Below, in pieces: positions 54,281 through 62,477 of a stretch of DNA of 64,000 nt. A model generated the notes under the pieces. The model made no database searches. It saw nothing but the letters and a program-made list of their open reading frames with translations, and was not told the DNA's origin. Position 1 is the first letter of the stretch; every line of letters starts with the position of its first letter. The position numbers and the translations under genes were made by a program. This DNA comes from Arthrobacter sp. FW305-BF8. Its GTDB lineage: Bacteria; Actinomycetota; Actinomycetes; Actinomycetales; Micrococcaceae. The DNA is taken from positions 744,001-808,000 of the forward strand of contig NZ_CP084561.1 of assembly GCF_021789315.1 (NCBI RefSeq). The letters run 5' to 3'.

Positions 54281-54679
54281 TTGTTCAGCCTGACCGTACG
54301 CCGCCACTTCATGATCGCCCACAGCCTTCCCCGGGAGGCGTTCGGGCCTGCCCAGGGCCTGCACGGGGCGACCTTCGTCGCGGAGGTGACCTTCCGCCGT
54401 CGTGCCCTCAACGACGACGCCATCGTCCTGGACATCGGCGCGGCCGGCACCATGATCGAGGAGGTGCTGGCCGGGCTCAACTACCGCAACCTGGACGATC
54501 ACCCGGACTTCGTCGGCAAACTGAGCACCACTGAGGCACTGGCACAGTACATTGCCGAGGCCGTCGCGGCGCGTCTGCGGAAGGACACGGACGGCCGGGA
54601 ACTCGCAGGCCTGGACGTCACCCTGCGGGAAAACCCCGACGCCTGGGCGAGCTACGCCCTCGAGCTCGGGGGGAGCTGA
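54281..54679 (+). CDS. 6-pyruvoyl-tetrahydropterin synthase-like protein (QueD/PTPS fold)
   Basis: A 132-residue PTPS-fold protein: VRRHFMIAHSLPRE gives zinc His14, and GLHGATF carries His28, but the third zinc His of the usual HGH is Ala30 and the catalytic Cys is not visible. The later LDDHPDFVGKLSTTEALAQYI block is normal for the family. The start codon is TTG at 54281 with GAGG upstream, just after the MDR stop. It may catalyse a modified pterin reaction or have lost catalysis. It belongs to the MDR/GT trio. Confidence 0.86.
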   Translation: MFSLTVRRHFMIAHSLPREAFGPAQGLHGATFVAEVTFRRRALNDDAIVLDIGAAGTMIEEVLAGLNYRNLDDHPDFVGKLSTTEALAQYIAEAVAARLRKDTDGRELAGLDVTLRENPDAWASYALELGGS

Positions 54680-54686
54680 CCCGGCC

Positions 54687-55856
54687 ATGCCGTCCCCGCC
54701 GCAAGCCATCCGGCTCCTGGTTCCCGGGAACATCCGCCACAACTCCGGCGGCAACGTCTATAACGCGGCGCTGGCGCAGGGCCTCGAGCAGCTGGGAGCC
54801 AAGGTGACCATCCAGCCGGTCGGCGGCGACTGGCCGGTGGGCAGCAAGGAAGAACGACGGCGGCTGGCCGGCTTGCTCATGGCTGGAACCGGTGAGGGGG
54901 CACGGGCAGGCGCCCCGGCGGGGGTGCCTGCCAACACCGTCACGATGGTTGACGGCCTGGTGGCCTCCGGCGCCCCCGAAGCGATGGAGGCTGCCGCCGC
55001 CGCCGGCCACGCGCCGTGGGTCCTGCTGCACATGCCCCTGGACGAGCACCCGGACCTGGAAGCCCGGGCACTCCGGGCGGCTGCCGGCGTGATCTGCACC
55101 AGTGGCTCCGCCGCCGCCGAAATTACCCGGCGGCATGGACTGGTGGGCGTCCGCGCGGCGCTGCCCGGAACAGGGCGCGCCCGGGTGGCGCGCGGATCCG
55201 AGCCGCCGCGGCTGCTGGCCGTGGCGGCACTGCTGCCCAACAAGGACCAGCTGACCCTCCTCGGCGCGCTGGCGCGGCTGCAGGATCTGGAGTGGACGGC
55301 TGCCCTCGTCGGTTCTGCCACGGCGGACCCCGACTACGCCCGCCAGGTCACGGCGGCAGTAGACCGCTACGGCCTCGGCGGCCGGGTGGAGCTTGCGGGC
55401 GAACTGACCGGCGAGACGCTGGAGCAGCAGTGGGACGCCGCCGACCTGAGCCTGCTGGTCTCCAAGGTGGAGGCCTTCGGCATGGCGGTCACCGAGTCCG
55501 TCGCCCGCGGGGTGCCGGTCATCGTCCGGGCCGGCACCGGGGCCGTCGAGGCGCTGGGGCTGGGTGCGGAAACTGCCCCAGGGTACCCGGACGGTGCTGG
55601 ACCCGCGCTGCCCGGCGCCGCCGTCGAACTGGGCAGTGACGGTGATCCTGCCGAGGCGGACCCCGGGCCGCTGGCGGCCCTGGTGCGCAGCTGGCTCACA
55701 GACCCCGGGCTGCGCGCCGAATGGCGCCGGCGGGCCCTCGCCGGCAGGGAACTCCTGCCGGGCTGGGACGCCACTGCGCGCCAGGTGCTCGGCTACGTGG
55801 CGCCGAAAGCATCGCCGGGCCGCCATTCCTCGCAACCGCCTGCTGATGGAGAATGA
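54687..55856 (+). CDS. Glycosyltransferase family 4-like protein
   Basis: A 389-residue GT-B-fold glycosyltransferase: N-domain LLVPGNIRHNSGGNVYNAALAQGLEQLGA with the acceptor-side Gly-rich loop, and C-domain with AVAALLPNKDQLTLLGALARL and LLVSKVEAFGMAVTESVARGVPVIV, the E-x7-E type nucleotide-sugar motif. It is encoded right after the PTPS-like gene. It likely glycosylates a product of the two preceding enzymes. The ATG at 54687 is chosen because GGGGGAG precedes it and the N-domain begins here; a much longer reading overlaps the PTPS gene. Confidence 0.87.
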   Translation: MPSPPQAIRLLVPGNIRHNSGGNVYNAALAQGLEQLGAKVTIQPVGGDWPVGSKEERRRLAGLLMAGTGEGARAGAPAGVPANTVTMVDGLVASGAPEAMEAAAAAGHAPWVLLHMPLDEHPDLEARALRAAAGVICTSGSAAAEITRRHGLVGVRAALPGTGRARVARGSEPPRLLAVAALLPNKDQLTLLGALARLQDLEWTAALVGSATADPDYARQVTAAVDRYGLGGRVELAGELTGETLEQQWDAADLSLLVSKVEAFGMAVTESVARGVPVIVRAGTGAVEALGLGAETAPGYPDGAGPALPGAAVELGSDGDPAEADPGPLAALVRSWLTDPGLRAEWRRRALAGRELLPGWDATARQVLGYVAPKASPGRHSSQPPADGE

Positions 55857-55859
55857 GGC

Positions 55860-57083
55860 ATGACCAGCCACGTCCCGTCCGCCGCCACCCTGCCAGCCGT
55901 TGAAGCCCTCACCCCGGAGTTGCTCCGCGCCTGGGCCTGGCACCGGCAGGGGCTGGACGGCACACTCGAAGGCCGCACGCCGCAGGAGGTGCTCGCCGCG
56001 GCGGGATGGGCGAGGTCCGTGGGCGGTGCCAACCCATACCTGACCCTCTTCGCCCGCGCCGGAATCCGGCGTGAGCAGGTGGACACGGACGTCCGCGAGC
56101 TCAGGATCCACGAACTGCCCACCGCCCGCGGCTGCACCTACGTGCTGGGCCGGGAGGACTTCGACTGGGCACTGAGCCTGGGCAAAAGCGCTGAGGAGGC
56201 CTTCCGGGTGCTGGCGCGGCTCGGCGTCGACCGCGGCGAAATCACGCTGCTGGAGGAACAGATCGTGCATGTCCTCGGCGAAGCCGGCGGTCCCCTGGAC
56301 CCCAGGCAGCTCAAGGAGGAGCTGGGGGAGTCGGTGCGGAGCCTGGGCGAGGAAGGCAAGAAAAAGGGCGCCGCCACCACGCTGCCCACGGCGCTGGGGC
56401 TGCTGCAGGCAGACGGCCGGATCCGCCGCGTTCCGGTCAACGGCCGCCTGGACCAGCAGCGCTATGCCTACACGCTGTGGGGCCTGCCGCCCAGCCGGCT
56501 CGGCCCCGAAGGCGCCCGGGAGGAACTGATCCGCCGCTACCTCGGCTGGACTGGCGGCGCCACCATTAAGCAGTCCCAGTGGTTCTCCGGCTTCACCCTC
56601 ACCGACAGCAAGGCGGCGCTTGCCGCCGTCGGGGCCGTGGAGGTGCCCACCGCCGCCGGCGACGTGCTCTGGATGCTGCCGGCCGACGTCGAACGCCTCG
56701 CGGACTTCAGCCCGCCTGACGGGGAACAGATCCAGCTGCTGGCCGGCACCGATTCGCTGGTGCTGCACCGGCGGAACGCGGCGGACCTGTTTGCGGACGA
56801 GGACCGGGGCCGGAAGCTGCTGAACGCCACCCTGGCGCTGCAGGCGGACCTCCCGGACCACCCCATCTTTGACCGCGGCAGGATCATCGGGCTCTGGCAG
56901 TACGATCCCGGCAGGGAAAGGATCGCGGCCTGGCTCTTTGCCGGCCGGACGCCCGCTGTGGAGCAGCGCATCGCCGAGGTTGAGGCGTGGATCCGGGAGG
57001 ACCTGGGCGACTTCCGCTCCTTCAGCCTGGATTCGCCTGCGTCCCGGCAGGAGCGGATTGACGCGCTGGACGCCGCCAGTTAG
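55860..57083 (+). CDS. Winged-helix DNA-binding (HTH_42/AlkZ-like) protein
   Basis: A 407-residue protein of the winged-helix HTH_42 superfamily, which includes the AlkZ DNA glycosylases that unhook crosslinks. Supporting blocks are the LFARAGIRREQVDTDVRELRIHELPTARGCTYVLG region and TLPTALGLLQADGRIRRVPVNGRLDQQRYAYTLWG. The catalytic QxQ of AlkZ is not seen at the N-terminus; a QSQW sits near residue 240 but is in a different place, so glycosylase activity is uncertain. The start is 3 nt after the glycosyltransferase gene, so it may be in the same operon. Confidence 0.82.
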   Translation: MTSHVPSAATLPAVEALTPELLRAWAWHRQGLDGTLEGRTPQEVLAAAGWARSVGGANPYLTLFARAGIRREQVDTDVRELRIHELPTARGCTYVLGREDFDWALSLGKSAEEAFRVLARLGVDRGEITLLEEQIVHVLGEAGGPLDPRQLKEELGESVRSLGEEGKKKGAATTLPTALGLLQADGRIRRVPVNGRLDQQRYAYTLWGLPPSRLGPEGAREELIRRYLGWTGGATIKQSQWFSGFTLTDSKAALAAVGAVEVPTAAGDVLWMLPADVERLADFSPPDGEQIQLLAGTDSLVLHRRNAADLFADEDRGRKLLNATLALQADLPDHPIFDRGRIIGLWQYDPGRERIAAWLFAGRTPAVEQRIAEVEAWIREDLGDFRSFSLDSPASRQERIDALDAAS

Positions 57084-57091
57084 CCAACCTG

Positions 57092-57129
57092 TTAACTGGC
57101 GGTGCGGTGCTTAACTGGCGGTGCGGTGC
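57092..57129. repeat. 19-bp tandem duplication at the tadA end
   Basis: TTAACTGGCGGTGCGGTGC is repeated exactly (57092-57110, 57111-57129). The second copy encodes the stop and last codons of tadA; the first copy looks like a duplicate of that end. Confidence 0.9.
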
Positions 57130-57617
57130 GTCGCGAAAAACTCGCGCAGCAGCATGCCGCATTCCTCCTCCTGCACGCCGGCGTAAACCTCCACCCAGTG
57201 GTTCAGTCGGCGCTCGCGCAGAATGTCGAACACCGAGCCCGCCGCCCCGGCCTTCTCATCCCAGGCCCCGAACACCACGCGGTGGATCCGGGCCAGGACG
57301 ATCGCGCCGGCACACATGGCGCACGGTTCCAGGGTCACCACCAGTGTGCAGTCCTCCAGCCGCCAGCCGTCGCCGCTGCCGCCGTCGAGAGCCGCACGTT
57401 CCCGCAGCCGCGCTGCGGCCTTCCGGATGGCCACCACCTCGGCGTGCGCAGTGGGGTCCCCGAGTGCCTCGCGCTCGTTGCGCCCGGTCCCCAGCACCGT
57501 TCCGTCCGGACCGATCACGACGGCGCCGATGGGCACATCCTCCGTAGCCAGGGCCCGCCGGGCTTCTTCGAGGGCAAGGCCCATCCATTCCAGGTGTTGC
57601 AGATCTGCCGGGGCCAT
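57111..57617 (-). CDS. tadA: tRNA adenosine deaminase (TadA-like)
   Basis: A 168-residue zinc deaminase that converts A34 to inosine in tRNA-Arg(ACG). The motif HAE (H58, E60) and PCAMC (C99, C102) form the zinc site, with the following AGAIVLARI helix typical of TadA. A short Gly-rich insertion (DGGSGDGW, near 78-85) sits between them. It is divergent from the PAP2 gene. A generic nucleoside deaminase is a weaker alternative. Confidence 0.9.
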   Translation of the reverse strand: MAPADLQHLEWMGLALEEARRALATEDVPIGAVVIGPDGTVLGTGRNEREALGDPTAHAEVVAIRKAAARLRERAALDGGSGDGWRLEDCTLVVTLEPCAMCAGAIVLARIHRVVFGAWDEKAGAAGSVFDILRERRLNHWVEVYAGVQEEECGMLLREFFATHRTAS

Positions 57618-57677
57618 GGGTCAATGATAGTTTCGAAGGATACTTAGCATCGGACAACGCAAGCGCCGGGAGTAACC

Positions 57678-58511
57678 ATGAAGTCCCTGACTGAGAGGTA
57701 CGGCAGGTGGCTCGGGCCTTACGCAGCCCTGTGGATCACCCTGGTCGTCGGCGGCTTCCTGGTGGTGGTCCTGACCCTCCTCAGCGCTGAGGTGTACAAC
57801 AGCGTCGTGGACCAGGACGGCGTCTCGGGTCTGGACAAACCCGCCCTCCAGCTGGCCAAGGAGTACAGGAGCCCCGGGCTCGACTCGGCCGTTACGGCCT
57901 TCACGAACATCGGCGGCGGCATCGGCATGCCCATCCTGGCAAGCATCCTCGTGGCCTGGCTGATCTATGTCAGCCGCAGCTGGCGGCCGCTCATCCTGGT
58001 GGGCGGTGCGGCTGCAGTCTCCGTCACCGCCACCAGCGTGGGCAAGACCCTGCTGGGCCGCACCCGTCCCGACCATCTCGACGCCGTTCCGCCGTTCGAG
58101 TTCTCGCCGTCGTTTCCGAGCGGGCACACGCTGAACACCACCGTAGTGATCAGCATCGTGGTGTACCTGGTGTGCCTGCAGTTCCGGAAGACCTCGGCAC
58201 GGACGTGGGTGATCATCGCGGGAGCGGCGTTCATCATCGCCATGGGACTGAGCCGGGTGTTCCTCGGCCACCACTGGCTGACGGATGTGATGGCCGCCTG
58301 GCTGATCGGGGCGGCCTGGGTTGCCGTGGTCATCCTGGCCCACCGGCTGTTCCATGTAATCCGCCGGCGGGAGCATGCGGGCCCCGCCCCCACATTCGAG
58401 CACCCGGCCCACCTCAAGGACAGCAAAGCCGAGCGGGCCGAGCGCCTCCAGGGGACCCCCGATGCCGGGGAAGCAGCCGGAAACCGGGGCGGGGAGCCAG
58501 GCCCCGGGTGA
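57678..58511 (+). CDS. PAP2-family phosphatase, membrane-bound
   Basis: A 277-residue integral membrane phosphatase with about five or six spans. The active-site motifs KTLLGRTRP (near residue 120), PSFPSGH (near 150) and SRVFLGHHWLTDV (near 200) are complete. It probably dephosphorylates a lipid pyrophosphate such as undecaprenyl pyrophosphate or phosphatidic acid. A GGGAG site precedes the ATG. The C-terminal 50 residues are polar and disordered. It lies between tadA and upp. Confidence 0.92.
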   Translation: MKSLTERYGRWLGPYAALWITLVVGGFLVVVLTLLSAEVYNSVVDQDGVSGLDKPALQLAKEYRSPGLDSAVTAFTNIGGGIGMPILASILVAWLIYVSRSWRPLILVGGAAAVSVTATSVGKTLLGRTRPDHLDAVPPFEFSPSFPSGHTLNTTVVISIVVYLVCLQFRKTSARTWVIIAGAAFIIAMGLSRVFLGHHWLTDVMAAWLIGAAWVAVVILAHRLFHVIRRREHAGPAPTFEHPAHLKDSKAERAERLQGTPDAGEAAGNRGGEPGPG

Positions 58512-58523
58512 TAGTTTTGACCC

Positions 58524-59159
58524 ATGCGCACACTCCTCGTGGACCATCCGCTGGTCGCCCACAAGCTCACCGTCCTGCGGGATAAGAACACCCCCTCGCC
58601 GGTCTTCCGCCAGCTCACGGAGGAGCTGGTCACGCTCCTCGCCTACGAGGCAACACGCGACGTCCGCACCCAGCCGGTCACCATCGAAACCCCGGTCGCC
58701 ACCACGGTTGGCACGGCGTTCACCAAGCCCACTCCGCTGGTGGTTCCCATCCTGCGCGCCGGGCTGGGCATGCTCGAGGGCATGACCAAGCTCGTCCCCA
58801 CCGCCGAAGTGGGATTCCTGGGCATGGCCCGCGACGAGGAAACCCTGGACATCATCACCTACGCGGAGCGGCTGCCGGATGACCTTTCCGGCCGCCAGAT
58901 CTTCGTCCTCGACCCCATGCTCGCCACCGGCGGCACCCTGCGCGAGGCCATCAAGTTCCTGTTCAAGCGCGGCGCCGCCGACGTCACCTGCATCTGCCTG
59001 CTCGCCGCTCCCGAAGGCCTCGCAAAGCTGGAGGAGGAACTCAAGGACGCCAACGTCACCATCGTCCTCGCCTCCATCGACGAGAAGCTGAACGAGAAGG
59101 CCTACATCGTGCCGGGCCTGGGCGACGCCGGCGACCGGCTCTACGGCATCGCCGGGTAA
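58524..59159 (+). CDS. upp: Uracil phosphoribosyltransferase
   Basis: A 211-residue pyrimidine-salvage enzyme (uracil + PRPP to UMP). The PRPP-binding loop is VLDPMLATGGTL near residue 130, and the uracil-binding IVPGLGDAGDRLYG is near the C-terminus. Length and ends match bacterial Upp. It starts 12 nt after the PAP2 gene with a weak ribosome-binding site. Confidence 0.96.
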   Translation: MRTLLVDHPLVAHKLTVLRDKNTPSPVFRQLTEELVTLLAYEATRDVRTQPVTIETPVATTVGTAFTKPTPLVVPILRAGLGMLEGMTKLVPTAEVGFLGMARDEETLDIITYAERLPDDLSGRQIFVLDPMLATGGTLREAIKFLFKRGAADVTCICLLAAPEGLAKLEEELKDANVTIVLASIDEKLNEKAYIVPGLGDAGDRLYGIAG

Positions 59160-59248
59160 ACCCGCCCGCGTGAACCGGCCGGCCCCGAACCCCAGTCCAC
59201 CGCCGGAGGTCTTCCGGAGCGCAGGGCGCCCCGGCTAGCCTGTGCACC

Positions 59249-59626
59249 ATGGACTGGAAACTTGAACTCGTCTTCGTACCCGTGTCCGATGTCGACCGCG
59301 CCAAGGACTTCTACGTACACAAGGTCGGCTTCAACGCGGATTATGACGAACGGCCCATGGACGGGCTCCGCTTCGTCCAGCTGACCCCACCCGGTTCGGG
59401 CTGCTCCATTGCCATCGGGGAGGGGCTGAACGATGCTCCTCCGGGCACGGCGCCCAGCCTTCAGCTGGTGGTCAGCGACATCAATGAAGCGCACAGCCAG
59501 CTCAAGGCCAACGGCGTGGACGTCAGCGACGTGGACGTCCAGGACTGGGGGCACTTCGTTTACTTCGCCGACCCGGACGGCAACAAATGGGCGGTGCAGT
59601 ACCTTCCGAACCGGCCGAACGGCTGA
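59249..59626 (+). CDS. VOC (glyoxalase/bleomycin-resistance) family protein
   Basis: A 125-residue vicinal-oxygen-chelate protein. The N-terminal LELVFVPVSDVDRAKDFYVHKVGF and C-terminal VYFADPDGNKWAVQYLP motifs are standard; His and Glu-type metal ligands are only partly visible. The substrate is not known. The ATG has no ribosome-binding site; a TAGCCT about 8 nt upstream may be a -10 box of a leaderless mRNA. Confidence 0.88.
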   Translation: MDWKLELVFVPVSDVDRAKDFYVHKVGFNADYDERPMDGLRFVQLTPPGSGCSIAIGEGLNDAPPGTAPSLQLVVSDINEAHSQLKANGVDVSDVDVQDWGHFVYFADPDGNKWAVQYLPNRPNG

Positions 59627-59663
59627 GCTTCGAAGGGCGCGTCATCGCACCGGATGAGGCAGG

Positions 59664-60353
59664 ATGGAAGCCATGAGCCTTCCTGCCGAGTCCGCCACCA
59701 CCACGCTGTCAGCCCGCGCCGTCCTGTTCGACATGGACGGCACCCTGGTAGATTCCACGGCCATCGTGGAGCGGGTGTGGACCGAGTTCGCCGGACGCTA
59801 CGGCCTTGATATTGCGGAAATCCTCCGCACGTCCCACGGAGTCCAGGCGCTGGATACTGTCCGCCGCTTCGCTCCGGAGGGGTCCGACGTCCATGCCCTG
59901 GCGGCCGAGCTGGGACGCATGGAACTGACCGAGACAGCCGGCATCGTCGCCGTGCCGGGTGCGCTGCAGCTGCTCGAGTCCCTGCCGGCCGACGCCGTGG
60001 CCCTGGTGACGTCTGCGTCGCGCGACCTCGCCACCGTCCGGATGGCGGCGGCAGGGGTGGAGATGCCGGCAGCGGTTGTCACGTCCGAGGACGTGTCCCG
60101 CGGCAAACCGCACCCCGAAGGCTACCTGCTCGGCGCGTCCCTGCTCGGGGCAGACCCCACGGAGGCGGTGGTGTTCGAGGACGCTCCCGCTGGCATCGCG
60201 GCGGGAGTCGCCGCCGGTATCCGGACCGTCGCGGTGGGCCCGAACACCGGCGTCCTTCCCGACGGCGTGCTGCACATCCCGGACTACAGCGCCGTTTCCG
60301 CCTCGGTGGAAACCGGCCAGGACGGGCGCCCGGCGATCTCCCTGCGGCTGTAG
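59664..60353 (+). CDS. HAD-superfamily phosphatase (sugar phosphatase-like)
   Basis: A 229-residue HAD hydrolase: AVLFDMDGTLVDS carries nucleophile D23 and acid D25 (counting from ATG 59664), VTSASRD is motif II, and PTEAVVFEDAPAGIAAG is motif IV. The cap position fits the beta-phosphoglucomutase/YfbT-like class. The substrate is a small phosphate ester of unknown type. An alternative ATG at 59673 would shorten it by 3 residues. It is convergent with the GT39 gene. Confidence 0.9.
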   Translation: MEAMSLPAESATTTLSARAVLFDMDGTLVDSTAIVERVWTEFAGRYGLDIAEILRTSHGVQALDTVRRFAPEGSDVHALAAELGRMELTETAGIVAVPGALQLLESLPADAVALVTSASRDLATVRMAAAGVEMPAAVVTSEDVSRGKPHPEGYLLGASLLGADPTEAVVFEDAPAGIAAGVAAGIRTVAVGPNTGVLPDGVLHIPDYSAVSASVETGQDGRPAISLRL

Positions 60354-60422
60354 CCTTCGCTTGTCAGGACAGATCATAGACCGTGGCACCGCAGATGTTT
60401 CGGGCTGGAAGTTCATGATTGC

Positions 60423-62477
60423 CTAGTCGGTCAGCTTGTAGACAGTGGAGTTGCCCACGGTCTGGGCCTCAAAGTTGGCGGCAACCCAAGTGGCCACCTC
60501 GGAGCTTCCGCCGCGTCCGCCGCCTCCGCCCATTCCGCCGCCGGAGATGAAGTAGCCAATCTCGCCGTTGGCCACCATCTCCTGGAACTGCACAAGCGTG
60601 GGGTAGGGGTCGCCGCCGTTCCAGCCGCCCAGGGCAATCACGCTGGTGCCCGTGGCGAGTTCCAGGCTGGCCGCCTGGCTGGCGCCGGAAACAATTCCGG
60701 ACCATTTGGCGGTGCTGGCCTTGAGCAGCGCGGTGAGTTCGGAGTTCGCCGTGCCGGAACCGTCTGCCAGCCCCGAGCCGTCTGCCAGGCCCGAGCCGGA
60801 GCCACCCGGTCCGGCAAAGCCGGCGCGTCCGCCCTGCCCGCCCGGTGCGCCCATCGCAGAGGCGGTGGGACCCGACGTCGGAATTGATCCGGAATGGGGC
60901 TGCGCCGTCGTGGCGAAGGTCCACGCAGTACTGCCGAGCCCGCCGGCCAGCAGCGAAACCGCCACGACGGTAGCCGTTGCCGCCTTGCGGAACCGGGCGG
61001 GAACAGCCCGGAGCGAATCGAGCCGGAGCAGCAGTGCGACAGCGGCCAGCACGCCGAGGATCACCACGGCCACCCTGATCCAGGGCAGCCAGGTGGCGTC
61101 GCGTCCCAGCAGCACCGCGGACCAGACCGACGACGCCAGGACCGTGCCGGCCAGCGTGATCCGTGCCGGCACGTAAGCGCGGCCGCGCCACAGTTCCACG
61201 GAGCCGATGCCCACCAGTGTGGCGATCGCCGGGGCCAGCGCAACGGCGTAGTACGGGTGGACAGTTCCGCTCATGAAGCTCAGGATGCCGGCGGTGACCA
61301 GCAGCCAGCCGCCCCAGAGGACCAGGGCCGCGCGGGTACGGGATGTGCGTGCTTCACGGCGGGTGAACCACAGGCCCGCAACCAGCAGGATCAGGGCCGA
61401 GGGAAGCAGCCAGGACACCTCGCCGCCGAAGCTGGCCCCGAACATCCGGGCGATCCCGGCGGCACCGCCGAAACCGACATTCCCGCCCATGCCGCCGCCA
61501 CCGCCGACGGGCATGCCGCCACCGCCGCCTTCGACGCCGGTGATGCGGCCCAGGCCGTTGTAGCCGAAGGTCAGTTCCAGGAAGCTGTTGGCTTCGGATC
61601 CGGCCATGTAGGGCCTGCCCGTGACCGGCGTCAGCTGGAACAGGGAGATGTAGCTGCCGGCCACCAGCAGGATGCCGCTTGCAGCGGCGAGGAGGTGCAG
61701 GAATCGCTTGCCGAGGTTCGTCGGGGCGGCCCAGAGGTAGGCCAGTGCGAGGCCGGGAACGATCAGGAAGCCCTGGAGCATCTTGGTCAGGAACGCCAGG
61801 CCGATCACGGCGCCGGCTGCGGCCAGCCACTTCCAGCCTGCCTTTTCAATGGCACGGGTGGTCAGGTAGGCGGCCAGCACCAGGCACAAGGTGAGCATCG
61901 CGTCAGGGTTGTTGAACCGGAACATCAGCGCTGCCACCGGAGTCAGCGCCAGCACGCCGCCGGCGAGCAGTCCCGTCGCGGGTCCGGAGATGCGCTTGAC
62001 CGTCAGGTAAAGGAGCCCGACGGCCGCCACCCCCATGAGTGCCTGCGGCACCAGCATGCTCAGGGGCGAAAAACCAAAGACCCGGCCTACGAGGGCGGGA
62101 ATCCACAGGGCCGCCGGGGGCTTGTCCACGGTGATCGCATTGCCGGCGTCGAGGGAGCCGAACAGCAGCGCTGTCCAGTCTTTGGTACCAGCCTGGATGG
62201 CTGCGGCATAGAAGGAGTTGGCGTATCCCGTGGCTTCGAGGTTCCACAGGTAGAGCACGGCGGTGAATGCCAGCAGCGCTGCCGCGGAGGGCCGGATCCA
62301 GCGCGGCTGGTTTCCTACGAGCAGCCGGGATGCCCTGCCGGTCCGGCGGGTTCGTTCCGGGTTGGAACCTGTGCTGGCACGGGGCGGCGCGGGGTCCGCC
62401 GTGCTTGCCGATGGATCTGTTGTCGGGTCGATCGTCTGATCTGTCGTCCGATCTGGGGGAGTGACGGTGGTGCTCAT
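60423..62477 (-). CDS. Glycosyltransferase family 39-like membrane protein
   Basis: A 684-residue polytopic membrane protein with about 12 spans, of the GT39/ArnT-like class that uses polyprenyl-phosphate sugars. Motifs are AITVDKPPAALWIPALVGRV near residue 125 and ALTPVAALMFRFNNPDAMLTLCLVL. Two Gly-rich insertions interrupt the C-terminal half (GVEGGGGGMPVGGGGGMGG near 337 and a second near 655), plus an ADGSGL tandem repeat. Its ATG (62477) overlaps the stop of the GT2-GtrA gene by 4 bp, so both act in one pathway, perhaps sugar transfer to cell wall polymers. Confidence 0.88.
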   Translation of the reverse strand: MSTTVTPPDRTTDQTIDPTTDPSASTADPAPPRASTGSNPERTRRTGRASRLLVGNQPRWIRPSAAALLAFTAVLYLWNLEATGYANSFYAAAIQAGTKDWTALLFGSLDAGNAITVDKPPAALWIPALVGRVFGFSPLSMLVPQALMGVAAVGLLYLTVKRISGPATGLLAGGVLALTPVAALMFRFNNPDAMLTLCLVLAAYLTTRAIEKAGWKWLAAAGAVIGLAFLTKMLQGFLIVPGLALAYLWAAPTNLGKRFLHLLAAASGILLVAGSYISLFQLTPVTGRPYMAGSEANSFLELTFGYNGLGRITGVEGGGGGMPVGGGGGMGGNVGFGGAAGIARMFGASFGGEVSWLLPSALILLVAGLWFTRREARTSRTRAALVLWGGWLLVTAGILSFMSGTVHPYYAVALAPAIATLVGIGSVELWRGRAYVPARITLAGTVLASSVWSAVLLGRDATWLPWIRVAVVILGVLAAVALLLRLDSLRAVPARFRKAATATVVAVSLLAGGLGSTAWTFATTAQPHSGSIPTSGPTASAMGAPGGQGGRAGFAGPGGSGSGLADGSGLADGSGTANSELTALLKASTAKWSGIVSGASQAASLELATGTSVIALGGWNGGDPYPTLVQFQEMVANGEIGYFISGGGMGGGGGRGGSSEVATWVAANFEAQTVGNSTVYKLTD
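60763..60798. repeat. 18-bp repeat in the GT39 gene
   Basis: Two copies of an 18-bp unit (60763-60780 and 60781-60798, one mismatch) encode the ADGSGL repeat of the extracytoplasmic region. Confidence 0.8.

Noticed and set aside
56550..56600. QSQW near residue 240 of the winged-helix protein as the AlkZ catalytic QxQ
   Set aside because: In AlkZ proteins this motif lies near the N-terminus; its place here differs, so glycosylase activity is not claimed.
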